DNA of 64,000 nucleotides from positions 999,259 to 1,063,258 of the forward strand of contig CM068553.1 of the NCBI GenBank assembly GCA_035048495.1, in the 5' to 3' direction. This document shows positions 11,680-22,100 of the stretch, in pieces. This DNA comes from Euptelea pleiosperma (taxonomy: Eukaryota > Streptophyta > Magnoliopsida > Ranunculales > Eupteleaceae). Both the position numbers and the translations under genes were made by a program. The notes beneath the pieces are model-generated. The model saw only the letters and a program-made list of their open reading frames with translations, was not told the DNA's origin and made no database searches. The stretch's first letter is position 1. Each line of letters starts with the position of its first letter.

Positions 11680-13830
11680 CAATCAAAGTGCTACATAAAT
11701 CGACTTGGAACTCAGCCTTAGCATCGTCCCAAGTGGACGTGGCCCATCATCGTCGGAAGGTCCACATACTTTTCTGTCCGGTTATCCGTGGGGTAGCATT
11801 TTTCCTACTCTGGACGCAAATTACGTCACGTAGATCAAAGCTCATCCATCAATAATGTGGATGTGGACCCATAGCACTTTATAGAATATTATCTTATAAA
11901 GACACGTAGGCTCCACCTCATGGGTTAAGCAATACGTGTGGTACAAAAAGCCAACCTCTTCGAAGCACTACGTCAGTATTTTAAAATATTTATTACGACT
12001 TTTTTGTAAGTTTTTTTTTATAGAAAAAAACTTTAATACATGGGCATATACGTCCGCCGTATATGTAATTTTTTCATTTTCGAAGTATTATACGGCCAAA
12101 TTTTCAATTTTTTGGAAATAATCATGAATTTTTTGTGCTGGTGCATATAGTTCATAAATTATTCTTTTTTCTGAATAATTCAAAAAATCAATTTTTAATA
12201 ATTTTTCACTTTTTTATTTTTTTTGCAAATTTTTGCATGACAAGTCCAAATTATACTCGAACTGTTCCGGTACTAAGTATTTTCTGTACACCAACTTAGC
12301 ACCTCGAATTCAAAATTGTTCGATCTGTTGATTTTTCTACGTTGCACGCTCTTTCCGGTCCATTGACCTCATGGATGCTTGGCTCACCACGTGGTGGATC
12401 TGTGCACCATTTTCAGCCTTTGGATTTGAACATTTGTCATGGGGTGATTCTAGTCTTTAATTGGATGCTATTGCTGCATCATAGTCCGTACAATAGTCCG
12501 AACTTGTTGATAGGGCAAAAAAAAAAAGATAACTTCCTTTTCATTTTTCTATCAAGCCCATTTTCTAAGAAACCCAAACCCAAACCCAATATCTTAGCCC
12601 ATAGATCATAAACCCATAGACCCTATTAGACTTCAACAGTCCAGCCCATTTTTAAGTCCATATCCACGTACTTAGGCCAAAGTCTATAAGGTTTGCATCA
12701 AGCCCAACCCTTTGTCTACCCATATCCTAATTCATACCAATCAACCAGTTGACAATTGAATTTAACTATTGACCTAGTTAATTGTTGACTTGACTTGTTT
12801 ATCTAGTTAACTAGACCAGTTGACCAACCCAGCTGATTGACCCTGTCCTAGTTGACCATTGACCCCACCCAGTTGGCCTGACCCGGTCCACAAAAAAAGA
12901 AAAAAAAGGATTAATCAAAGACTTCTGTACAAAATGTAAAGTCGCATGAAAATCCATCATTCTTGTGATTGATTCATTAAGTTCATAGAATTATATTTTC
13001 AAATATGCGCCTGAAAAATGATGGAATTAAATATTAGAATTTGATTGGATGATGCAAAATAAGATTTAAAAGAAGAGAAGATACTCTCAAAATCTCATCC
13101 TATGGAAAGGTCGAGTACAGTACTTGATTTCAATCTTGAGGTCTAGTTTTTTTGAACCTAGAGGGTTTGATGCAGGAGCATCCTATTGTCATGTTACGTG
13201 CTACACGGGATCACAGAACTTGCCATCATCCAGTCCACTTGTGGGCTCCACCACATATCACTTCCCCACTCCCACTCCGTCAAATGTTAGCCATAGTGAA
13301 AATGGTGAGCCCATTTATCTTAAGCAAGTCCATTCAAAAGACAAACTCAATGAAAAGCTACTATAAGCAGGCGGTGTCACCGGTGTGGATGACTCAACTA
13401 GTCTGAAGGGCTTTAGTGTCCATTGTGGGCTTGGGATCCATTTTAAGGCCATGGCACTTCACTTGAATTTAGGGGCCAAAACATTTGGCAGGCTTGAAGC
13501 GTCAACCCAAGCCCAATGAATCACCCTTTGTTGCTCCTATATGATTTTTCACCTAGAAGATCTCCACGATGGGACCCATTGAAATAGCCTTGATATCCTG
13601 CTTGCGTATCATGCTGACACTGCACAAAACTGCCACTGCAATCCATCATATGATGGGTCCCGCTAATATCATATCCCACGCTTAAATTTAAAAAAAAAAA
13701 AAAAAAAAAGGAAGAGCCGTTCAGTTGAGCCATGGACGGTAGGATTCAAGAGGTCCACGGTCCACCTGGCAGCGACTTTATTAATACCCAAACCAACAAT
13801 TTAACCCCTTACACTTTCGGGCCCACATAG
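11680..13830. other. Intergenic DNA, no gene; TTGACC-rich patch
   Basis: No supported gene. About 12350-12480 is a half copy of the palindromic MITE family (CACCACGTGGTGGATCTGTG, then a core ending CATGGGGTGATTCTAG). About 12735-12890 is a low-complexity patch built of TTGACC, GTTGAC and AGTTGACCA words. A poly-A run near 13690 is unexplained. Confidence 0.4.
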
Positions 13831-13839
13831 TACAATCTA

Positions 13840-14548
13840 CGGAAAATTTCTAAAAAGAAAATAAACTTTAATCTATTTACAAAAAAGAATACAACTTTTC
13901 GCAAATCCCAAAAAAGAAAACGAAACGCCCTTTCAAAGAGCGTTTCATTACGTGGCACATGTTTATCAAAAAAACGTCCTTTAAAAGGGCGTTTGTCAGT
14001 AAAAAAACGTCATTTTAAATGACGTTTTTCAGTAATAGACGCCTTCTTAAAAAACGTTTGTCAGACCTCTGACAACTGACAGACGTTATTTTAAAGGGCG
14101 TGTGTCAGTAGAAAACGCCCTTTTAAATGGTGTTTTTCACTGACAAACGCCCTTTTAAAGGGCGTTTGGCCGTTGGGATCCGTTCTAATGGATAAACGTT
14201 ATTTGAAATGGCATTTTTTGTGACAGCGAGAGAGGAGAGGTGGGAGAATAGATGAAAGCGACTTAGGCGGAATTTAAGTCGTCGCTTGGCAGACGCCCTT
14301 TGAAAGGACGTTTTTTTCATGAAAACATTTTTTAAAAAACCATTTCTCAGGAATAAACGCCCTTTAAAAGGGCGTTTGTCAGACGTGTCAGCCATCAGTC
14401 ATTCGTTAGTCAGTCGGCGACTGATTCGATTGACATCTGACGAAACGCCCTTTAAAAGGGCGTTTCGTTTTCTTTTTTGGGATTTGCGAAAAGTTGTATT
14501 CTTTTTTGTAAATAGATTAAAGTTTGTTTTCTTTTCTGCAATTTTCCG
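13840..14548. mobile_element. Mutator-type foldback element containing twelve 23-bp palindromes
   Basis: Target duplication TACAATCTA is perfect at 13831-13839 and 14549-14557. The arms are about 105 bp and nearly identical when inverted: both open CGGAAAATT and include ACTTTAATCTATTTAC, ACAACTTTTCGCAAATCCC and GAAAACGAAACGCCCTTT. Inside are twelve 23-bp units, each an AAACGCCCTTT half-site facing its own inverse. Starts: 13923, 13972, 14005, 14037, 14081, 14113, 14145, 14194, 14291, 14323, 14355, 14443. Many are separated by GTCAG/CTGAC-type linkers. No transposase or other ORF of note, so it must have been mobilised in trans. The perfect duplication argues for a fairly recent insertion. Confidence 0.92.
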
Positions 14549-14737
14549 TACAATCTAAATTCACTTGGCAAAAGACCACAAATCCAATTAACTCATCCCT
14601 CTACGCTTGACAAGGACCCCATGAAAACTGTTTTTTAATTTTTTAGAAAACGGTCTCGTCAAGGGCACGTGTCAACTGTAGAGTGTTGAGTGATTGAGAG
14701 GGTCACTAAATTAAGTGACCAAAAATGGATTTTGCCC

Positions 14738-15073
14738 AAGAAACCTCTACGCTTGACAGCCCACGTCTTTAAGCTGGGCACCCACGTGGGACAAAAATGT
14801 CTCCATTGATCTTGGCACCCACCCCTTCTCCTTCGTATACTCTCTCGCCTCCCCTATCTATCTTCTTACTGGGGTGGCTACACAATTCCCACGGTAGTTC
14901 AGCACCAAGGGGGCTAAAGCTCGAGAGAGGGAGAGGAGAGGGAAAGTGCATGAGAGAGAGAGAAAACGAAGGAGAAGGGTAGGGTGAGGTGGGTGTCCAA
15001 ACAGAGGAGTTTCTTTTGTAAAAGGTCAAAAAGTGGGTGCCCAACTTAAAGAGGTGGGCGCCCGTAGAGGTTA
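14738..15073. mobile_element. Inverted-repeat element next to a gene promoter
   Basis: The left end reads AAACCTCTACGCTTGACAGC and then TTTAAGCTGGGCACCCAC. The right end contains GTGGGTGCCCAACTTAAAGA and CGTAGAGGTT, the inverse. The interior is purine/pyrimidine rich (GAGAGAGGGAGAGG). No target duplication was found. It ends about 90 bp before the putative TATA box of the small membrane-protein gene. Confidence 0.6.
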
Positions 15074-15158
15074 TTTGTACTTAATATATTGTTTTCTCCG
15101 AAACAACTTTCTGGAGAAGGCACGTTTCAGTGGAGACGCTCACAAAAATGGGATTTAC

Positions 15159-15172
15159 TTGTATATAATAAC
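15159..15172 (+). promoter_or_regulatory. Putative TATA box
   Basis: The sequence TTGTATATAATAAC lies about 210 bp upstream of the ATG at 15379. It would give a 5' leader of roughly 180 bp. Position and composition fit a plant TATA element, but no transcript data are available. Confidence 0.4.
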
Positions 15173-15378
15173 CAAAACCAAGGAGGCTCATGGGACCTTT
15201 GCCTCCGTATCTCAAGCAGAGTTACAATCTTCATCTTCGGCTCGAGTCCCACGCCTCTAGGTAATCTTCATCTTCATCACAAGATTCACAACTTAGATTT
15301 TACAGATAAACCCCATAATATTTTGGTGGGTGTTCTTGTTTTTTTTTATTAAAGCGCAGCTTATTACGTCACTCAACG

Positions 15379-15705
15379 ATGGGGATGGGATTAATGGTGG
15401 AAGAAGAGAAAGATTCGGCGAACGATGAATCCAAGAAGCTTTCGAATACGACGTCGGCACCTTGCTTGTTCTCCTTTTTGGTAAGTGTGGTCGGGGCCTT
15501 GGTCTTGGTGTGGTGGACGCTTCAGTATCATCGATCCAACACTCAGCTTTGGATGGTTCCGTTCGGTCTCGTTCTGTCAGGAACGCCGATTGTCATCTGG
15601 TTCACCCTCTTTGCTTCCGAGTTCTGTACTTCTATCAAGGTGAATGTTTTGTGTCCGAGTCAACCCGTTGTTGAGTCAGTAGAGTTTCATGACCCGGAAA
15701 AATGA
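15379..15705 (+). CDS. Small two-pass membrane protein, unknown function
   Basis: A single-exon frame of 108 aa. The first third is hydrophilic and acidic (MGMGLMVEEEKDSANDESKK). Two hydrophobic segments follow: about 29-48 (contains FLVSVVGALVLVWWTL) and about 57-77 (contains LWMVPFGLVLSGTPIVIW). The tail is short and ends EFHDPEK. I have a vague memory of plant hypothetical proteins with a similar LWMVPFGL-type second segment, which is why I believe the frame, but I cannot name a function or location beyond membrane. ATG at 15379 is the first in frame; Met at codons 3 and 6 are alternatives. A TATA-like box lies about 210 bp upstream and an inverted-repeat element ends 306 bp upstream. An intron in the 5' leader cannot be excluded. 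Confidence 0.7.
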   Translation: MGMGLMVEEEKDSANDESKKLSNTTSAPCLFSFLVSVVGALVLVWWTLQYHRSNTQLWMVPFGLVLSGTPIVIWFTLFASEFCTSIKVNVLCPSQPVVESVEFHDPEK

Positions 15706-15960
15706 TCATAGTACCTACCATGAATAGCTTCAATACCAAATAATTTATACTATATATTGTACTTGTGTTCTTGAGTGTGATCTATGTTTTTTAGCTTTTA
15801 GGGCCGGGTTTATTTATAAGTATAAGCAAAATCATTTGATGAGTGGCCCTCTAGCCATTATGATTGGTCATCTCTAGCTAGCCCATTAGCTTTTATCCCT
15901 TTTAAGGAGTGGTTCTAGCCATTGGATTTAAGCATTTTTTTTTTTTTGGGTAATAAAATC
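15706..15960. other. 3' flank of the small membrane-protein gene
   Basis: AT-rich sequence with several TATATT, AATAAT and TTTATT words suited to polyadenylation, but no single signal stands out. No further coding sequence is seen. Confidence 0.3.
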
Positions 15961-16705
15961 AAATGGCTAGAATCTTTCTCTTCTTTCTCTTTTTGTTTTG
16001 CCTCCCGTCTGTAAATAATACAGCTCATACTATAGCCTTCGGGGCTCGAAACTTTAACTCTTCTCTTGAATGGTGAGGGTCTCCCCCATTTTGACTCTAT
16101 GAAGCCATGGGTTTGGATCCTAACTAGTAAATTTGCGTATTATTTGACTTTAATATGTGAATTTTTTTATTTTTTAGAAACATTTAAAATGACCATATAA
16201 AATAAAAAATCAGAAAAAAAAAAAAACACGAATTTTAATATTAAACGAATAAACCCATAATGTTCGCATTTAATACACAAATTTTGTATTTTTTAAATAA
16301 AAATATTAAATTGACATAAAATGAAAAGAAATTGGTAAAATCAGGCTTTTTAAGGCTAAATGAATATAAAATTAAATGGCTAGAATCTGTCTTCTTTATC
16401 TTTTGTTTATGCCTACAGCTCATAGTATAGCCTTCAGGGCTCGAAACATTAACTCCTCTTGAATGGTGTTTTTCACTCCCATTTTCTGTTCTCCGAAGCC
16501 AAGGGTTTGGATCCTAGTTAGTAAATTTGCATATTATTTGTGTTTAATACATAAGTTTTTTATTTTTTAAGAAACGTTTAATACAAATAAAACATGTATT
16601 CACGTTTAATATATGAATTTTGTAAAAAAAAATTAAATAAAAACGTATTAAATGGCCATATAAAATAAAAAAAAAATGGTAAAAATCTGGCTTTTTAAGG
16701 CTAAG
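15961..16705 (+). repeat. Tandem direct duplication of about 413 bp
   Basis: The phrase AAATGGCTAGAATCT recurs at 15961 and 16374. It is followed in both places by TACAGCTCATA(C/G)TATAGCC, GGGCTCGAAAC, TTTGGATCCTA and TAGTAAATTTGC(G/A)TATTATTTG. The second unit is slightly divergent and ends in poly-A-rich sequence. Part of the unit belongs to the AT-rich repeat also found at 0.5-1.2 and 39.8-40.1 kb. Confidence 0.7.
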
Positions 16706-17986
16706 ATAGGGTAGGGCTTAGTTTTATCATAAAAAATCACAAAAATATTTTTATTTGGAGATGGGTTGCAACTTTGTTTTAATATTGTTTTCTAAAGCAA
16801 ACACGACAACAGATCGAATCTCACCATCCCCAGCTTATATTCCTGAAAATTGTTATATTAGACTTGCTCAATGAGTGGTCTTCATAGCATGTTGACAGCT
16901 TAACGTCTTGGTTGAGTGTTATTTTAAGAGACAGCGTAACGTATAAACGATGCACGTAGCCAACCGAAAATATATGATAATTCAGGGAAATTAACCATAT
17001 ATACGGAGCCTTGATGCAGTGCAACCCAACGCCCATCAAATCATGTAGTCCCATCTCCCCATGTGTAGGGGTGTCTATTCTTGAATCCAGTATTTGATGC
17101 GGCATCATAGATTCGAAGGACTTCTGTATCAGTAAGGACAAGGAGGATGAATCAAGGATCATCAGGATTTTGATTTTTTTTTTATATATTTTTTTCCGTT
17201 TTTTTGAATGGAAGAAGAGGGAGCATCGATTCTTCTTTCTTATTTTGTCGTTGCTGTGATTTTTTTTTTTTAAATTAAAATAAAATAATAATTAAAAAGA
17301 CTCGTCCGTGTTACCGTCTCCTAAGATGGGACACGTGGTGCACATAAGCTACCCGATGCCAGGCGTATAGGATCCGGACCTCTTGACAAATTATTAATTT
17401 TTTAAGGTTCTGAACATCATGTTTGAAGAATCTTTACTATTATACTAGTAGGCACCAATGCATTTGCATGTGATTATCTTATTTCTAAAGTATTTTTTAA
17501 GAATTTTGGTAAATTCCTCAATTTGAAAAAGGTAACATACCATCATGACCCCGTCCACCATCTATGATGATCGTGGTTGACCCAAATTGACTAACAACTT
17601 TTTTGAACGGACGAAAATGCTCTTTTGTTCGACCTTAGTGTTGGGTTAGGTGTCTTATATTCGGCAGGAAGTACTGTTATGTAGGGATTATACTGTTGAA
17701 TAGAGCCACAACTTCCCTCGGCCACCAAATTGTATGGCATCCCTACAAACATATATAGTTCTTGTTTGAGTACAACTTGTACCGATAATACTTTAGGCAT
17801 TTCTTTGTACCTGATTTTTATATATTCTCTAAATAGCTTAGTATCGTTCCTAAAAAGAGTGAAGTTAATTTTTAGGAACGGTTTAAAATTGGCTATACGC
17901 CCTGCAAAGGGCAAGGTTGTCACGCAAAACTAGGACCACTCAGAGAGATATGAGTTAGTGCGACCCACATGATTTGACAGGAGAAT
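16706..17986. other. Intergenic, no gene recognised
   Basis: Frames on both strands around 16820-17160 and 17590-17930 are open for about 110 codons, but they lack recognisable domains and overlap one another. No bounded mobile element was found. Confidence 0.4.
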
Positions 17987-17994
17987 GTTCTAAT

Positions 17995-18369
17995 CAAGGT
18001 TTAAAAAACGGCCATTATTTTTGTAAGGGCCGTTAACGGATTTGGACCTACACCGTTACGTTATGGACCATTAAAACGCCCAGAAAGTAACGGCCGTTAT
18101 AATGAAAATAACGACCGTTATTTTCTGAAAAATTTTGTGAAAAAAAATGGCCATTATATTCATTTTTTCCCATTTTTTTCCCGTAATTTTCCATTTTTGA
18201 AATTTTGAAATTCAAATTTTTCAGCGCCATATTTTCCGTTTTTTCCATTATATTCCATTTTTTCTCATTTTTTTCCATTTTTGCCCCTGAGCATTTTTTT
18301 CGTTATAACGGAAAAAACGGTAACACCCCCAGTCCATTATACCGTTATAATGGTCCCCTTCAAACCTTG
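17995..18369. mobile_element. hAT-like MITE, GTTATAACGG family
   Basis: Ends are CAAGGTTTAAAAAACGG and GTCCCCTTCAAACCTTG (inverted pair). Flanking octamers are GTTCTAAT (17987-17994) and GTTCTAGT (18370-18377), 7 of 8 matching. The interior has many CCGTTATAACGG-type and CGTTACG words plus a TTTTTCCATTTT-rich centre. Same family as 2518-2800 and 58195-58484. Confidence 0.78.
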
Positions 18370-18409
18370 GTTCTAGTAAGTGTTGTGGACCCAGCCTCCG
18401 ATGGGTCAG

Positions 18410-18730
18410 TGGTTGAGTAGAACGACCACATTATGAACCACCTGGCATATTCTTAGAGATTTCTGACTCTATGGTTGTTTGGCCAACACTAGATGGACGT
18501 GCAGACAAAAAAATTAGCCCCATTAGTGATTTCTAAGTGTTGGATTGGAGTTGTTTTCGGGGGTTGATTTTTAACTGTGTAATTTGAACATTATTTGGGG
18601 TACAAAGATCCAATGGTCAAAATCCTCAGGCTGATTTTTGGTTTGTAGGTCCACCTAGGGATTGGCCAAACATCAATACGGTCAGCATCCTCTAATATTG
18701 TGTCCGGTCCGCAAAGCTCTACTCAAATTT
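18410..18730. mobile_element. Palindromic MITE of the AATCAGSCTGATT-core family
   Basis: The left end reads TTGAGTAGAAC and the right end GCTCTACTCAAA. Inside, TTAGAGATTTCTGACTCTATGG faces CGGTCAGCATCCTCTAA, and the core has GATTAGCCCCATTAGTGATTTC facing CAGGCTGATTTTTGG in inverse order. A second partial copy follows at about 18836-18960 (GTGGAGTAAAACTTTGATGAC, GAGCCACCTGGCACACTCTT). Confidence 0.6.
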
Positions 18731-19145
18731 GTGTGACCCCCTGATCCTCCTTACCGACTATTTAAGATGGCAGTAGCATTTTTGGTATAGGGAGAGCCCG
18801 TACAAATCTAGTACGGGTGTGTAGTGACCTTCCTTTGGTGGAGTAAAACTTTGATGACAGGGTGCAATATGAGCCACCTGGCACACTCTTAAGAGGACTC
18901 TGACCATGTGGATTCTTTCCAATCTCTAGGTGGACCTGCTAAATGTAAGGAAGCATGGGGTTCTAACAATCCTCCACATCATAAAAGCAATTTCCACTCT
19001 AAACATTTTGGACAGTTGTTTTATTTTTCAGACGGGAAGGTTTATATACATCATTACCATGATTCATCGTGTAAAATATCATAAATTTAACCACTATGAT
19101 ACACTGCTAGTCAGACAACAGATGCAGTAGTACATTGGGTACACC

Positions 19146-22100
19146 TCAAGCCGCAAATTCTGAACGCGTCGGAAAATCTAGGCCTTGCAGTGCAGGTATG
19201 TTCTCTAAATCCTCCTTTGAGAACAGCGGCAAGAACCAAAATGCTTTTTTCGTGCCAAAAACCTTCAGTACAAATGAAACGTGAGTAAACTAAGAAAAGG
19301 GAATGCAAGCATAAGACAGGTAAAGATTGAGGACAGCTCATCTTGTAATGTTCACCTGCTCAAAATTAGTCTTCCGGCCCATGTCATACTTCCACCTGAC
19401 CGTCCTCTTCTTCTCATAAACCTGAAATATATATATATATATTTTTTTTGATGGGTAAATAAACCTGAAATATTGTTTCCGATTGTTTATAGATAAAGAG
19501 AATCAACTATAACCATGGTTCAAAATTTCGCTCCGTCTTCGTAGAGACATCTTGTTCCGCTAGTGTATCGAGATACACAAGGGAATGAATCATCTTGTGT
19601 TAAAGTCTATTTCAGTACTAAAACCGGTAATAACTTATTTTCATGGTATATTTTTTTTATAACACATAATAATGCTAAAAAACAAAATCTGTAACTTAAA
19701 ATCTTGGTTGAAAAGTCTCGTTCTGTCAACTTACCAAGACAATGAGACGGAATGATATTTTACACCTTGACTATATTTCATCGATGTGAGACATATAGCC
19801 TGCTTTTTGTGTGCTCTTGCAATAGCACTAATTTTCGAGGACCATGATTTTATTAGTAATATTGTGGGAAGTACACAAATGGGGCTTCAGTAGTACGCCA
19901 GAATACAGAGCGAGGGCATGATTAGAAGGTAAATTCAGGGGAATATGTTTTCTGGAGCGGCACTCCAAACCTCTTCAAAGGAATGCTGGGGTTTTTCTTG
20001 TCACGTGGAAGCAAACATGTCCAGACCTTCCATCTGGACAGTGCCCTTGTCCATGTCATGCTTATACCCCACCACATATGGTACTTTGCCCTGTGAATTG
20101 CAGCCATTGAGTTTTTATAAAAAAAAACTCAAATAAAAAAGGCAAAGCTCTTTTTTTAGCCATGTCGGTGAGTGCCATTGGGCTGAAATTGAAGATATGC
20201 TGAGGTGGCAAAATGTGTGCACTCCTTTAGGCCTGCCACCACAGCTGACACGTGTGAAGAAAACCCAGCACTCCAGTTAAGAGGTCTGGAGCATCACTCC
20301 AGAAAACCCATCCCCTAAATTGAGATATAGATTCCTAGAAACAAACGATATGTATGCATACCTCTATTGTAGTGGTGTTGCTCGATAGAAGAGATGCATG
20401 CATAATTAGGAAACAAAGAAGGCTCAGGGCAAAAGCTAAATTAATAACTGCATCCAGAAACACAAACAGGGTGTCGAGAACTCAGAACCAATGGAACTGC
20501 GGGGTTAATAAACAGAGATGATCATAAGCAATGTAGGCAAGAGAAAATTTACCAGAAGCCAAAACAGTAATAGCAAGATTGCCTGGTGAGGTGGAATGAT
20601 TCTTGCCTTCTCCAAAGAATTTAATGAAACGTGGCAGCAATACAAGAGTATCCAATGTCGTCTCTAGAAATGTATACAGCTAAGAGGAGGGAAAAAAACC
20701 AAGGAAGCCACGTGCAATTAAAATGTGAGCTTTTAATTCATACTTGAAAAAGATAGCCAAGCATGCAAAGATATATCTTGTTCTGGGTGACATATCTGAC
20801 CACAAAAGTGCATCTCAACTATGAAGCTGAATTAATAACAAAAATTACAGTCAAAACTGCTGCCTTTTGACATTTCACTGATTTATAAATCGGTGCTAAT
20901 GAGTGAGCTTGTATCCATGCCTCGTGAGGGATAATCTCTAGTTATAGCATGCTACTTAACTGAAACAGGGAGAATGGCATGGAAAAGATTTGAATACAAC
21001 GATGTACATACATGTGTGTTGTGTATGTAGACACAAACACCTACTTTCACACAGTTTAAAGGGCTTGAAAAGGACAAAGAAACCAACAAAAATGAACTAA
21101 TATTACTTTTAAGCAAAATAAAGAACTAATATCTAGTTAACAAGAATAGACATGCATAGGTTTAGGATCCATGGAGACAAACTCTCAAGACCAGAAAAAG
21201 TGCACAATCCTTGCACCAAAGAGAAAACGTATCGAACTAGTTTTTGGATATTTAGAAAAAGCGATATGCCTTCTACAAATTGACTGCATCATTCTCTCCT
21301 TGTCATAGAAACTCGTCATCAAATTTGTTTTTCTATATCACAATCTTCTCTCTTTGGTGGTAACTGGTGATGTAGATCCACAACCATTTATAGTTTACCT
21401 TCCTTAGCACTTCGCTTTGCCATGATCCACTAAATAGTATATTGTCAAATTTTCTCTTTTATATCTATGATGATGATGCATTAGAAGATCACCTTAGAAA
21501 AAGATCCTCATATTCATTTTTGTGAATCAGATAATCGAACACTTTATCTTCACATGAATGATCCTGATCATCAAACACAGATCCATTATGATCATTATCA
21601 TCATACACAGATCCATTATGAAACTGCTGACACTTTCTTTGTGATCGACTAAAATCTCTTCACCCTTATGTACCTTTCCAACTTTCTTAAAATTAAAAAT
21701 CTCACAAATCTCACCTTCATTGTTGATGGCTTCATTATCAAAGATGGGTCCACCATCGAGTTCTACCATAATCTCCTCATGGTAAATAGGCTCTCCATTG
21801 AAGATAGATTCACTACATTTTCTCCAATTATCTCCTCGTCAAGATTGGTGGTGACTCCCAATCTATTATAATGATAGAATCCTCTTTTTTGGATATTAAT
21901 CTCAATCACGTCCCTAATCATGAATCTGGCGTCAACGTTCATCATCATGATGGACTAGAGGAGTCCCAAATGGGATGTTCACGCTGGATTAGTCGTCTTC
22001 AACATTGTCTGATAAATTTCCAGTGTCTTGTTGTTCCTTCAAGTGCCATTCTAAAAGTTGTAGAAGTTGTGGCAGCACTTCTATAACTTGTTCCAACGAT

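Noticed and set aside
14123..14395. A 90-codon minus-strand frame with repeated KGRL-type peptides
   Set aside because: The peptide repeat simply reflects the 23-bp palindromes of the mobile element.
20448..20490. An alternative acceptor for exon 5 of the acyltransferase adding residues before INLAFALS
   Set aside because: It keeps the frame but adds residues not expected in the family. The chosen acceptor after GGATGCAG gives the normal length and has a better pyrimidine tract.
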